A stretch of 64,000 nucleotides of DNA from a bacterium (GTDB lineage: Bacteria > Bacteroidota > Ignavibacteria > Kapaibacteriales > UBA7675). The notes beneath the pieces were generated by a model. It was not told where the DNA came from, ran no database searches, and was given only the letters and a program-made list of their open reading frames with translations. Of this stretch, positions 55,609-64,000 are shown piece by piece. Each line of letters opens with the position of its first letter. Position 1 is the first letter of the stretch. The stretch covers positions 41,032-105,031 of the forward strand of contig JAUIKM010000018.1 of assembly GCA_030430495.1 (NCBI GenBank). The letters run 5' to 3'. Position numbers and translations under genes: made by a program.

Positions 55609-58434
55609 TTAATTGATGACATTAAAGAGTGCCGCTTCGCGTTCCCCGCCGCCTTCGACCTCCAGCACATACACTCCCGTCGCCAGACTGCGCACATCGA
55701 TCATCTGATATTGTGCGCTGTGCGCCTCGCACCGAAATGTGGTACGAGCGACAAGTCCGCCGTGCATGTTAAACACGCGCAATCGCAGTTCGTGCGAATT
55801 GCCGCTGTACAACACAATGCCGATTCTCTCGCTCGCCGGGTTTGGACCAAAGCTGACAATCTGCAGCCCCTGCTCGTTTTTTCCCTGTGGATTGTCCGTC
55901 CAGCCCGGTCCGGTCCGGAAGCTGACCGAATTCGACCACAAACCCGAAGCTCCGTTGCTGACGCTGCGACCGCGTACAAACAACAATTTGTTTTCCGGCA
56001 GACTTGTTAACACGGCACTCGGCAGACTATCGGTATAGGTAATTGTATAAAGCGGCCGGCACATGGAGGTGTCATCGGAAACCTCAAGCTGAAGGTTTTC
56101 ATGCGGTTTAAGCCCCTGTGACAGAATTACGACCTCATCGGGGTCGTGCAAAGGCAGTGATTCGCTCAGTTTGATCTCAACATGAGAGTTCGGATGCAGC
56201 GAACTTCCAGGCTCGTCCTGCAGGTCAAATTCCAGCAGGCCGCCGGCAACAATGGTCGCGTGATCGAGCTGGACAGCGCTGAACAACTCTCCATTGAGTT
56301 TGGCCGCACGAACAAATTTTGAGTCCGGTGATTCTCTCTCGGCGCGGATGACAAAACTCGAGCCGGGATAGTATCGCCGGTCCAGATGCAGAGTCACTTC
56401 CTCAAACAGCGGACTACTAACCTGGTAGAATGTTCCTCCGGGATAATCCGGGTAAAAACCCAGCGCCGCAAACAGATACCAGGCCGAGAGACCGCCGGCG
56501 TCGTCGCTGCCCGGCAGCCCGCCCGCACCCGCGCTAAAAAACTCCCGCATCATACTGCGGGTGGTCTCGACGCTGCGCCACTGCTCGCCCGGCAGGTAGT
56601 TAAACAAAAATGGAAATGCCAGATTGTGCTGGTTCCACGCAAAACGTCCCTCGGAAAAATACTCCTGCAACGCGCTCAGCCAGCGCTCCTCTCCCATCAG
56701 GCGGATGAGTCCCGGCTGGTCGTGCGGTACAAAAAATCGATAGTTCCAGGCGCTACCTTCCGTGAATCCGGGGCCGCCGGCCAACAACCTTCCGCTCGTC
56801 AGCTCGTGCTCGTGTTGCTCCGGATCAAAAGGCTCAAACCATCCCCCCGACGCCAGACGCGGCCGAAAAAAACCGGTCGACGCGTCAAAACTGTTAACAT
56901 ATGTGCGGGAACGCAGCTCCAGCAATTCGGCCTCCTGTGTCCGGCACATTCCACGCGCCATTTCCGCCAGCGCGGCGTCGGCCAGGCAGTACTCCTGCAT
57001 GACTGAAACGCCTGCGTCCGAAAAGAAAATATGTTCCTCGCTGTAGGGTATGTAACCATGCGTCATGTACTTCGCATCTTCAGGCCGCCCGGGATTGCGG
57101 TTAACATCCACAAAAGCGCTCTTAACGACTGCCTCAAATGCCAGTTCCTCGTCAAATCCGCGCAGACCTTTGTTGTAGGAATCGGCAATGACGACGGCGG
57201 CCGGATCGCCGATCATGACGTGTGTGTCCGTCCCGGAGATTTCCCATAACGGCAGCCAGCCGGCTTCGCGGTAGTGCTCAAGCATGGAGCGCACCATGTT
57301 GTTCTGCTGCTCGGGATACACTAATGTTAAAAAAGGATGCACCGTCCGGTAGGTGTCCCACAGCGAGAACAGCGTGTGCCGCGTAAAACCGTTCGCCTGT
57401 TTAACTCCGCCGTTGCTCACGTCCGGGTATTCGCCGTTCACATCGTTGAACACATTCGGATGTATCAACGTGTGATACAGGGCCGAATAAAAAATCGTCT
57501 TGTTGTCCTCGTTGTCGTCCCTGACCTCCACACGGCTGATCGTCTCATTCCACTCGGCATAAGCGTCCGCCGCCACGCGATCAAATTCCCGGTTGTCGAG
57601 CTCAGTCTCCAGGTTCAGGCGCGCATTGTCGATGCTGACATAGGAAATGCCGACCTTGACGCATATCTCCTCGCCTTCTTCGGTGTTAAATCGCAGGCAG
57701 GCGCCAATGTCGTCGCCCTCCACGGCGGGCATTTCATCGGCGCGGTAAAACTGCGTTCCGCTCCAGACGCGCGCTGTAAGCGACGGCTTGGAGAATCGCG
57801 CAAAAAAGTAAGTCGTTTCGTATGTTGGAATTCCCCAGAAGTCGCCGCCGGACTTGTATCCAACCAGAGTCGAATCGTCGAGCAGCTCAATGTAAGCCTT
57901 GTGTGTCGCCGTCAGACCACCGGTCACGTCGAACAGAATGTTAGCGTCGCCGTCGCGCTGTGGGAACGCAAATCGCGTCATGCCCACGCGTTTGGTGCTG
58001 GTCAGTTCGACATCGATGTCGTAACTCAGCAGAGTCGTGGAAAAGTATCCCGCCCGCGCCCTGGTCAATGTTCCGGAATAGACGGAGGCGTTCTCTTCTT
58101 TTTCGGTGGACGGCTCGCCCGTCGTAGCCATGAGCAGCAGATTGCCCCAGCCCGAACAGCCCGGGCCGCTCACGTCCGTGTGCACAAATCCGTAAATGAA
58201 AGGATCCGACGCAAAAAAGCCACTGACGCTGCCCCCGTTTGTGTAGGGCGTCAACTGTACCATTCCCCAGGGCACACAAGGCCCCGGAAACGTGAAAGCT
58301 CCCCGCAGCGTGCCTATCATCGGATCGATATACCGCGCAAAATCCGTCGTCTGCGCCACGGCTTGTGCGCCGCCAATAATCAACATCAGGGCAGTGATCA
58401 GAACGTTCAAACACCCCGTCTTTGCCAATCTCAT
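55609..58434 (-). CDS. T9SS-exported GH92 alpha-mannosidase
   Basis: The 941-residue protein has a signal peptide (GCLNVLITALMLIIGGAQAV), a GH92 body (YIDPMIGTLRGAFTFPGPCV, GFVHTDVSGPGCSGWGNLL, a GLPGSDDAGGLSAWYLFAAL segment typical of the catalytic domain) and a Por-type sorting domain (SFGPNPASERIGIVLYSGNS). GH92 enzymes are calcium-dependent exo-acting mannosidases, mostly alpha-1,2. The product should act on the cell surface. The start at 58434 is preceded by GAGAGG. It faces a cytochrome gene across a 358-base region with a palindrome. Confidence 0.93.
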   Translation of the reverse strand: MRLAKTGCLNVLITALMLIIGGAQAVAQTTDFARYIDPMIGTLRGAFTFPGPCVPWGMVQLTPYTNGGSVSGFFASDPFIYGFVHTDVSGPGCSGWGNLLLMATTGEPSTEKEENASVYSGTLTRARAGYFSTTLLSYDIDVELTSTKRVGMTRFAFPQRDGDANILFDVTGGLTATHKAYIELLDDSTLVGYKSGGDFWGIPTYETTYFFARFSKPSLTARVWSGTQFYRADEMPAVEGDDIGACLRFNTEEGEEICVKVGISYVSIDNARLNLETELDNREFDRVAADAYAEWNETISRVEVRDDNEDNKTIFYSALYHTLIHPNVFNDVNGEYPDVSNGGVKQANGFTRHTLFSLWDTYRTVHPFLTLVYPEQQNNMVRSMLEHYREAGWLPLWEISGTDTHVMIGDPAAVVIADSYNKGLRGFDEELAFEAVVKSAFVDVNRNPGRPEDAKYMTHGYIPYSEEHIFFSDAGVSVMQEYCLADAALAEMARGMCRTQEAELLELRSRTYVNSFDASTGFFRPRLASGGWFEPFDPEQHEHELTSGRLLAGGPGFTEGSAWNYRFFVPHDQPGLIRLMGEERWLSALQEYFSEGRFAWNQHNLAFPFLFNYLPGEQWRSVETTRSMMREFFSAGAGGLPGSDDAGGLSAWYLFAALGFYPDYPGGTFYQVSSPLFEEVTLHLDRRYYPGSSFVIRAERESPDSKFVRAAKLNGELFSAVQLDHATIVAGGLLEFDLQDEPGSSLHPNSHVEIKLSESLPLHDPDEVVILSQGLKPHENLQLEVSDDTSMCRPLYTITYTDSLPSAVLTSLPENKLLFVRGRSVSNGASGLWSNSVSFRTGPGWTDNPQGKNEQGLQIVSFGPNPASERIGIVLYSGNSHELRLRVFNMHGGLVARTTFRCEAHSAQYQMIDVRSLATGVYVLEVEGGGEREAALFNVIN

Positions 58435-58792
58435 AGACCTCTCGCTCTCATGCAGTATCCGACTGAACCCGACAACCACCGCTGCCCGACCCGCGACCAA
58501 ACTGCTGCTCAAATGGTCGTCCGGGTGCAAATTCAGAAATTCTGGGCCAATAATCAGATTCGCTGCCTGAAAATTTGGGGGAATGCTGCGCGCGTGCCGA
58601 CTTGTCTACAGCAGTAAACCTGCCGGAACGGCTCTCGTTGCGGCATAATAGCGTGCACTCATCCGTAAGTGCACCTATCGCTGCCTGCGCAGCACCCTTC
58701 CAATTTCTCCATTCCGCAGTTTTTTCCTATTCTTCGGCGTTTTTGAGTTCCATCGAGCGCTGTACTGCTTCAAATATCCGCCGGATTGCACC
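58435..58792. other. divergent promoter region
   Basis: These 358 bases separate the GH92 gene (-) and the multiheme cytochrome (+). They hold an inverted repeat at 58653-58674 but no gene. Confidence 0.5.
58653..58674. promoter_or_regulatory. inverted repeat GTGCACT-N8-AGTGCAC
   Basis: A 7-bp perfect dyad (58653-58659 and 58668-58674) lies about 120 bases upstream of the cytochrome and 220 bases upstream of the GH92 start. No T tract, so it is more likely an operator than a terminator. Confidence 0.4.
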
Positions 58793-61513
58793 ATGAAGAT
58801 CATGACTCCTGCCGCGGGCAGACTGTCCTTTTCCACTGCCTTGATTGGCTTGATTTTTTTGTTTGTCACGGGGTCGGAAATCGTCGACGCCCAGGAGTCG
58901 GCCGCGGGCCTGAACAGCAAACAGCAGCCGAATCCCCTGCCCCTGCCCAGTTCCATGCCCCTCGCCGCATTTGAGGTGCGGGTCTTTAAATTCCTGCAGA
59001 GCCGCGAATACGAGAACCTCGGCTGGGCGCGCGACAAAGGCATTCGCCCGACGGGACCGTACATTCAGAACCGCTCGTACAACAACCACCCCGCCGTCAG
59101 AATCTACTACTCGCCCGGCCTCATGCGCTGGCTGGCCGCCGGACGCAAGGGCGAGATTCCCCAGAATGCCATGATAATCAAGGAAATGCACAATGCGCCC
59201 GCCGATCAGTACTACATCGATTCGACGCTGAGCTATCGCAACGAAGACCTCGTGCAGTCCACCGTCGACGCCGGATTCTCCGCCTGGACGATCATGATTC
59301 GCGACACCGCGGGCGCGCACGACGGCTGGTACTGGGGTTATGTCTCCGGCGATCCGGCGTATCAGAAACCCGACACAAATATGTTTGAGTATCCCGATCA
59401 GGGATTCGGGCAGTACTGCGCGCGCTGCCACGCCTCGGCGGCCGACAACCTGACGTTTTCGAGCCTGACCAATATCGAGGGGTTTGACGGCAATCCGCTG
59501 ACGTACACCAACGACGGCTCGTGGAACGACCTGCGCACGCGCCGCCACGCCGAGCTGATGTCCTCACACAAACAAATTTACGAGATCGACGAAGTCTTCA
59601 GCAATCAGCTGGATATCTTTGCCAAAGTCTCCTCGCGGCAGGCGCATGCCGAGTTTGTGCGCCAGATTTCCGCCGGAAATCGGCCGCCGGCGTTTAAGGA
59701 CGTCGTGCCGATTCCGCCGGTCGGTTACGATCACGTCGTGGCGCACAATGGCGCGGATCAACAGTTTATCACCTCGGATCAGTGCCTGGGCTGTCACTCG
59801 GGATTTGAAGCCGTCACCGGCTGGGAAATGTTCAACGTGGCGGACAAAGACACCGCCAACCTCTCGCCCTACGGCGAGTGGCGCTGGTCGATGATGGGCC
59901 TGGCGGGGCGCGATCCCGTCTTTTTTGCACAGCAGGAAAGCGAACGCGTTCTGCAGCCCACGCGCGCCGACGAAATCACAAATCTCTGTTTTCACTGTCA
60001 TGGCGTCATGGGGCAGCGCCAATTCCGCCGCGATACCGACAGCAGCGCATTCTTCCGCGAGGAGTTTGTGTTCGCCACCCCGCAGAACGATCCTGCGCAC
60101 GCCACGTACGGCGCGCTGGCGCGCGACGGCATATCCTGTCTGGTTTGCCACCAGATGGTCGACGACGGCAACAAAACAATTTTCCCGATTGAAACCGGCG
60201 ATTTCCACGTCGGCAGCGCCGATACGCTGCACGGCCCCTACGAGATGGTCGCCGCACATGCGATGGAAGAAAGCCTCGGCATCACGCCGGTCTACAATCC
60301 CTACATCAAATCTTCGCGCGTCTGCGGCTCCTGCCACACCGTACACCTGCCGGTGTTTAACGCCAAGGGTGAACAGGTCGGCGATCGCTACGAGCAGACG
60401 ACCTATCTGGAGTGGTTAAACAGCGCGTATTCAGATGAAGGCAAGGCCAAAGACGTCGCGCCCAGATCCTGTCAGAACTGCCACATGCCGCAGACCTATC
60501 ACGGCAAAAAACTACAGTTCCAGGTGGCGACGATTGAGGACCAGGACTACCCCGCCGCCGATCACCTGGCGCCGATGGAAAACATAACGGTCCGCAACCG
60601 CAAGGACTACAGCCGCCACACGCTGCTCGGCGTCAATGTCTTTGTGATGGAAATGTTCCAGCAGTTTAACGGTGTCCTCGGCGTGCGCCTGTCCGACTAC
60701 ATGAGCGGCCGCGCCGACGGCCTGCAGCGCGCCATTAAAAACGCCGACGAACAGGCCAAACGCGAAACCGCCGAGTTAACAATCACCGAACTTAAACACA
60801 ACGGCGACAAGTCCGTCGATGTTAACATTCGCGTGCAAAACCTCGTCGGCCACAAGTTTCCGTCGGGAGTCGGCTTCAGGCGGGCGTTTATGCGCGTCGA
60901 ACTCCTTGACAAACAAAAAGGACAGGTCCTGTGGGCGTCCGGAAGAAACAATGCCGTCGGCGTCATCGTCGATGAAAACGACCAGCCGCTGCCCTCCGAA
61001 TTTTTTGAGACAGTCAACGGAAAACAGGTCTACGAACCGCACTACGACCTGATTACCAAACAAAACCAGGTGCAGATCTACCAGGAACTCGCACGCAATC
61101 CCGAAGGGTATTTTACCACGAGTTTTGTCGCCATCGACGAAGTGCCCAAGGACAATCGCCTGTTGCCGCGCGGCTGGAGCAACAATGGACCGTCCCACGA
61201 ACTGACCGAACCCGAGGGACGCGCCGCCGACGATCCGCTGTACAACAACGGCAGCGGCGCCGATGAAATCACCTATCGCATTCCGCTGCCGCCCGGAGAC
61301 GACCGCAATCTGGAAGTGCGCGCCGCGCTGTTTTATCAGTCGATTCCGCCCTTCTACCTGCGCGATCGTTTTACCACCGCCAAAGACGGCAAGCGCGCCA
61401 TCGACGGCGACGACACGCAGCGCCTGCTCTACCTGACGAGCCATATCGACTACAGCGACACGCCGGCCGACGGCTGGATTCTGCTGATCAACGAGGTGAA
61501 AAAAGATCTGTAA
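58793..61513 (+). CDS. six-heme extracytoplasmic cytochrome c with P460-like N-terminus
   Basis: The 906-residue protein has a signal peptide (LSFSTALIGLIFLFVTGSEI) and six CxxCH motifs: CARCH (about 209), CLGCH (331), CFHCH (399), CLVCH (450), CGSCH (510) and CQNCH (560). Residues 100-215 resemble a cytochrome P460-type fold (WTIMIRDTAGAHDGWYWGYV), and the C-terminal region has the GHKFPSGVGFRRAFMRVELL element common in multiheme cytochromes. It is expected in the periplasm or on the outer surface carrying electrons; no T9SS signal is present. No oxidoreductase partner gene is in the window. The ATG at 58793 has no clear Shine-Dalgarno. Confidence 0.9.
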   Translation: MKIMTPAAGRLSFSTALIGLIFLFVTGSEIVDAQESAAGLNSKQQPNPLPLPSSMPLAAFEVRVFKFLQSREYENLGWARDKGIRPTGPYIQNRSYNNHPAVRIYYSPGLMRWLAAGRKGEIPQNAMIIKEMHNAPADQYYIDSTLSYRNEDLVQSTVDAGFSAWTIMIRDTAGAHDGWYWGYVSGDPAYQKPDTNMFEYPDQGFGQYCARCHASAADNLTFSSLTNIEGFDGNPLTYTNDGSWNDLRTRRHAELMSSHKQIYEIDEVFSNQLDIFAKVSSRQAHAEFVRQISAGNRPPAFKDVVPIPPVGYDHVVAHNGADQQFITSDQCLGCHSGFEAVTGWEMFNVADKDTANLSPYGEWRWSMMGLAGRDPVFFAQQESERVLQPTRADEITNLCFHCHGVMGQRQFRRDTDSSAFFREEFVFATPQNDPAHATYGALARDGISCLVCHQMVDDGNKTIFPIETGDFHVGSADTLHGPYEMVAAHAMEESLGITPVYNPYIKSSRVCGSCHTVHLPVFNAKGEQVGDRYEQTTYLEWLNSAYSDEGKAKDVAPRSCQNCHMPQTYHGKKLQFQVATIEDQDYPAADHLAPMENITVRNRKDYSRHTLLGVNVFVMEMFQQFNGVLGVRLSDYMSGRADGLQRAIKNADEQAKRETAELTITELKHNGDKSVDVNIRVQNLVGHKFPSGVGFRRAFMRVELLDKQKGQVLWASGRNNAVGVIVDENDQPLPSEFFETVNGKQVYEPHYDLITKQNQVQIYQELARNPEGYFTTSFVAIDEVPKDNRLLPRGWSNNGPSHELTEPEGRAADDPLYNNGSGADEITYRIPLPPGDDRNLEVRAALFYQSIPPFYLRDRFTTAKDGKRAIDGDDTQRLLYLTSHIDYSDTPADGWILLINEVKKDL

Positions 61514-61651
61514 ACCGGCGGGAGTTTCGCAGCACTCAGCTTTTGAAATCCATGTAATATTTGCACCTGACGCAGTGTTTCGATATTTTCCGACACCTGC
61601 ACTCGGAAACAATTACCACGTGTTCCGCTTCAGTTCTTACATGGAGAATTC

Positions 61652-62617
61652 ATGGAATTTTTAAACGTCCCCATGACGGTGCTGCGCCGTACCAAGCGAT
61701 TCTTTAAGGAAATCCGCAAGAAGATTCAGATCAAACCCAAGATCAAATCGCTGCTGGCCGCCAATGCAGTGTTTTTTGCCATTTACGGCTGTATTATCGG
61801 CGCATTCAGCAGTTTGCCGCAGGCGATGTCCTCCGCGGTAAAACTGCCGCTGCTGTTCATGCTGACGCTGATTGTGTCGTTCCCGACGCTCTACATCATC
61901 AATCTGCTGCAGGGCTCGCGCAATACCATCGGCCAGTACTTTGCGCTGATTCTCGGCTCCACGGCCGTGACGAGCGTGCTGCTGCTCGGTTTTGCGCCGA
62001 TCACGATCCTGTTCATGATAACCTCCGATCACTACCAGTTTTTCAAGATTCTCAATGTGCTGCTGTTCACCTTCGCCGGATTCGCCGGCATGAAGTTCTT
62101 CTACCGCGGCGTGCAGTCGATCGAGGAAAGTCCGCAGAGCGAGCTGCTGTCCGAAGGAAAAGCCGATGATGGGCAGCACCCTCAAGTCATTGAAAATAAA
62201 GATGTTACGGACGCCGAAGCGCTGGAGTCGGCAGACGACATGGACAATCCGGAGGACGAAAGTGAAATTGATGTTGCAGAAGACCGCATTCGGGCCTTCC
62301 TCCCGGAATCGCGCCGCGACGAGGAACTATACTTTGACGATGACTTCGATGACGACGACGACGACGATGAAGACCAGGGGCACGTGCGCAACAAACCGCG
62401 CTATCTGCTGACGCCGGCGCAAAAACGCGCGCTGGGACGTCGCCGCACCTTGCGCGTCTGGGTCATGCTCTACGGCCTGGTAGGCAGTCAACTGGCCTGG
62501 GTGTTGCGGCCATTCTTCGGCGCGCCCGGCGAGGAGTTCGAGATTTTCCGCACAATCGACGGCAATTTTTTCACAAATATTATCGACGCGCTGGCGCGGA
62601 TTTTCGGCTTTAAATAG
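61652..62617 (+). CDS. multi-pass membrane protein, paralog 2 with acidic insert
   Basis: The 321-residue protein MEFLNVPMTVLRRTKRFFKE shares topology with the 53501-54277 gene: FFAIYGCIIGAF, SAVKLPLLFMLTLIVSFPTL, TSVLLLGFAPITILFMITSD and WVMLYGLVGSQLAWVLRPFF. Between the last two segments an 80-residue very acidic insert (DDDFDDDDDDDEDQG) is present that paralog 1 lacks. GGAG five bases before the ATG supports the start. It ends with TAG. Role unknown. Confidence 0.82.
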   Translation: MEFLNVPMTVLRRTKRFFKEIRKKIQIKPKIKSLLAANAVFFAIYGCIIGAFSSLPQAMSSAVKLPLLFMLTLIVSFPTLYIINLLQGSRNTIGQYFALILGSTAVTSVLLLGFAPITILFMITSDHYQFFKILNVLLFTFAGFAGMKFFYRGVQSIEESPQSELLSEGKADDGQHPQVIENKDVTDAEALESADDMDNPEDESEIDVAEDRIRAFLPESRRDEELYFDDDFDDDDDDDEDQGHVRNKPRYLLTPAQKRALGRRRTLRVWVMLYGLVGSQLAWVLRPFFGAPGEEFEIFRTIDGNFFTNIIDALARIFGFK

Positions 62618-62630
62618 GCCTTTTCCCCAC

Positions 62631-62918
62631 TCAGCTCAGGAGCTGAAAAAACAGGTAGAGCAGCAGGATTCCAACGATGGATGCCACGAAGTAACGCGTC
62701 CATCGAATGTCCTCGCGCGATTCGGGGCTGAACTCGTCGTCGATAACGCTGCGCACGATGCTGCGCAGTTCCGCGGCCGGCAGGTCGCTGACTTCGCGCA
62801 TGGAGGCGACGATGATGTCGACGCGTTCTTCGCGATCGCGCGCTTCGAGCAGTTCCTGTTCGCGCGACACCACAAAGTCGTGGATTTTTGTATAGCTGCT
62901 TTTGTCGATTGTATTCAT
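62631..62918 (-). CDS. small C-tail-anchored protein
   Basis: The 95-residue protein MNTIDKSSYTKIHDFVVSRE has an acidic helical N-terminal part and one C-terminal membrane segment (YFVASIVGILLLYLFFQLLS). It lies head-to-tail 14 bases from the membrane protein stop but on the opposite strand. No family recognised and no clear Shine-Dalgarno, yet amino-acid use looks natural. Confidence 0.55.
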   Translation of the reverse strand: MNTIDKSSYTKIHDFVVSREQELLEARDREERVDIIVASMREVSDLPAAELRSIVRSVIDDEFSPESREDIRWTRYFVASIVGILLLYLFFQLLS

Positions 62919-63257
62919 GGCGGCGCCGTAGTTGGACAGCCCGCAGGCTGCATTGTTGAACGTCGTTTCGGCTTACTGGCATCTGGTCTGTGTGCACAGC
63001 GAATGTACGCAGACCAGCGCAAATGTTCAAGTTTGCAGCCGCGGCCTGTGCGCAGCAGTACGTTTGGTTTTGCGGGTGGTTCAGTTTTTGCGGCGGGACC
63101 CGGCGGCGGACTTGCCGATTGTAACGCGACGATCTGGCGCTGAAAGACTTCTCACGCGGGGGCTTGCGGTTTGGGACTCGGAGGCTGACAAAAGCGGATT
63201 GAAAAGGATTGAGTCAGGCGGCAAATAGTGCATTTTTCCAACACACTGTTAAACACG

Positions 63258-63295
63258 AACCGGAGTCGTCTCCTACCCGTGACACGACTCCGGTT
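63258..63295. terminator. 12-bp perfect inverted repeat, possible terminator
   Basis: AACCGGAGTCGT (63258-63269) pairs with ACGACTCCGGTT (63284-63295) over a 14-base loop. Neither strand has a T run, so the function is open. Confidence 0.4.
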
Positions 63296-63474
63296 GCGCC
63301 TGATATTCAGGATGCGGATTTTAAACATATTTATACCAGGTAAACAGCGCATGACGCGGGCCATAAGTCTGGACAGTGGCGCCACACTATTGCCGCAAAC
63401 CGGGGCCGACCTGCGAACATGCGGAATAAAACCAGGGATAAAACGCCGCAGACCGGAACATGGCGATTCAGTAT

Positions 63475-63687
63475 TTAATCAGCAGGCGCAGCAGAACTCT
63501 TGCCCTTCTGTTTTACCGGACCCGGCAAAGGCCATCTTGTTAATCGCGCAGGTGAAAGCTGTGCGTCGTCGGGTCTGTTTAACAATACGCGGTCAATCGT
63601 GCAGCAGAATCTCGCCGGAGTCCCCGCTGCGCTGGTGAGGCGAACCACATATGCGCCGGCGGGCAAATCGGGCGCAATGTCCAGCGT
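63475..63687 (-). pseudogene. remnant of a T9SS C-terminal sorting domain
   Basis: The minus-strand frame reads LDIAPDLPAGAYVVRLTSAA, the terminal part of a Por-type sorting domain (compare LEAGVYLVQVRTDAA in the intact cargo). The frame is closed upstream by TAG, and after TIDR it continues for 35 residues past the normal end. The catalytic or secreted part is gone, so this is probably a decayed cargo gene. Confidence 0.5.
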
Positions 63688-63758
63688 CTATTCGCAAATC
63701 CGGACATTGATACTAGAAAGCAGTTTAACTCGTATTCTTACCGCCCTGTATGTTTACA

Positions 63759-63968
63759 TCAGTCTATATCCGCCCAAACTATTTTAAGGGACTCTTGTTC
63801 ATCAACAATCCCGAGCGTATGTTGCCTGCCGGCCTTCTTACACAATTCAGACCAAACCCGTTCCGCCCAACTGAATTGTCGCACAAAAAACGAGGTGTAA
63901 TTCTGCTGAAAACTGTGTGATGACGCTTGCCGGTTCGGCGTCCGACCGATCGTATTACCACGGCGCAC
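63759..63968 (-). CDS. possible small protein of unknown function
   Basis: A 69-codon frame starting with GTG ends in FVRQFSWAERVWSELCKKAG and VWADID; the amino-acid pattern looks natural, but it is short, has no Shine-Dalgarno and a stop lies four codons before the GTG. It could be a decayed gene end. Confidence 0.25.
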   Translation of the reverse strand: MRRGNTIGRTPNRQASSHSFQQNYTSFFVRQFSWAERVWSELCKKAGRQHTLGIVDEQESLKIVWADID

Positions 63969-64000
63969 TCGTACGATCGATCACCATCTGAACCCGTCAT

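Larger units (their letters stand above)
62919..64000. other. right-edge region with a dyad, a remnant and weak open frames
   Basis: Apart from a T9SS-domain remnant (63475-63687), a possible small frame (63759-63968) and a dyad (63258-63295), I see no gene in the last 1.1 kb. Codon use in the listed + strand frame at 63228-63638 looks non-coding. Confidence 0.5.

Noticed and set aside
57337..58617. 426-residue open frame opposite the GH92 gene
   Set aside because: Shadow of the GH92 coding strand; high GC third-position bias leaves long antisense frames.
63228..63638. 136-residue + strand open frame near the right edge
   Set aside because: Its start overlaps a 12-bp dyad, its composition looks non-coding, and its end is antisense to the T9SS-domain remnant.

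Overview
The window is about 57% G+C by eye and comes from a Gram-negative bacterium of the FCB superphylum (Bacteroidota / Chlorobi / Ignavibacteria / Kapabacteria side). The main reason is that at least six genes (3162-4484, 7997-9754, 10159-11931, 16928-18649, 35970-38351, 55609-58434) encode a Sec signal peptide plus a C-terminal Por-type sorting domain, the hallmark of type IX secretion (T9SS) cargo. A seventh such domain survives only as a remnant near 63.5 kb. I cannot name the genus. No phage, transposase, CRISPR array or rRNA is visible.

Layout. 0-5 kb: a von Willebrand A lipoprotein running off the left edge, with a Gly/Tyr linker and a Cys-Pro repeat tail; a T9SS cargo gene split by an in-frame TAG; and a Cys-rich secreted protein. 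A 21-bp palindrome is shared upstream of two of these. 5.5-16 kb: two small regulator + SRPBCC + VOC cassettes (one next to a GlxA-type regulator, one driven by ArsR), separated by two large paralogous T9SS proteins and a GH64-like glucanase. 16-24.3 kb: a membrane protein, a T9SS matrixin-like metalloprotease, a secreted protein of unknown function, an array of three tandem secreted paralogs each with its own terminator, and a small protein of unknown function. 24.4-40 kb: a DEAD-box RNA helicase, an NtrC-like response regulator with a degenerate GAFTGA loop, an anchored protein, a TPR histidine kinase, a sugar transferase with UDP-galactopyranose mutase, a GRDP-like protein next to a Cys-tailed protein, an M14 carboxypeptidase and glutaryl-CoA dehydrogenase. 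40.2-51.2 kb: the conserved rimP-nusA-infB-rbfA-truB-ribF-rpsO-pnp block, with a very long IF2 linker and an RGG/RDR tail on PNPase. 51.4-64 kb: tRNA-Leu(UAA), two paralogous lipoproteins, two paralogous membrane proteins, a VOC protein, a GNAT acetyltransferase, a GH92 mannosidase and a six-heme cytochrome c. The last kilobase is decayed or non-coding.

How it fits together. The accessory genes look like the outer face of a polymer-degrading or surface-attached heterotroph: proteases, glycosidases and adhesin-like proteins sent out by Sec then T9SS, lipoproteins, and an extracytoplasmic multiheme cytochrome. Some starts have a clear GGAG-type Shine-Dalgarno, while a few sit only 3-7 nt from a -10-like box and look leaderless. 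Two features recur across gene boundaries: a dispersed intergenic repeat starting near TGACAAACAA, usually just 3' of a gene, and a striking excess of GTTTAAC/GTTAAAC, which is nearly absent from the translation block.
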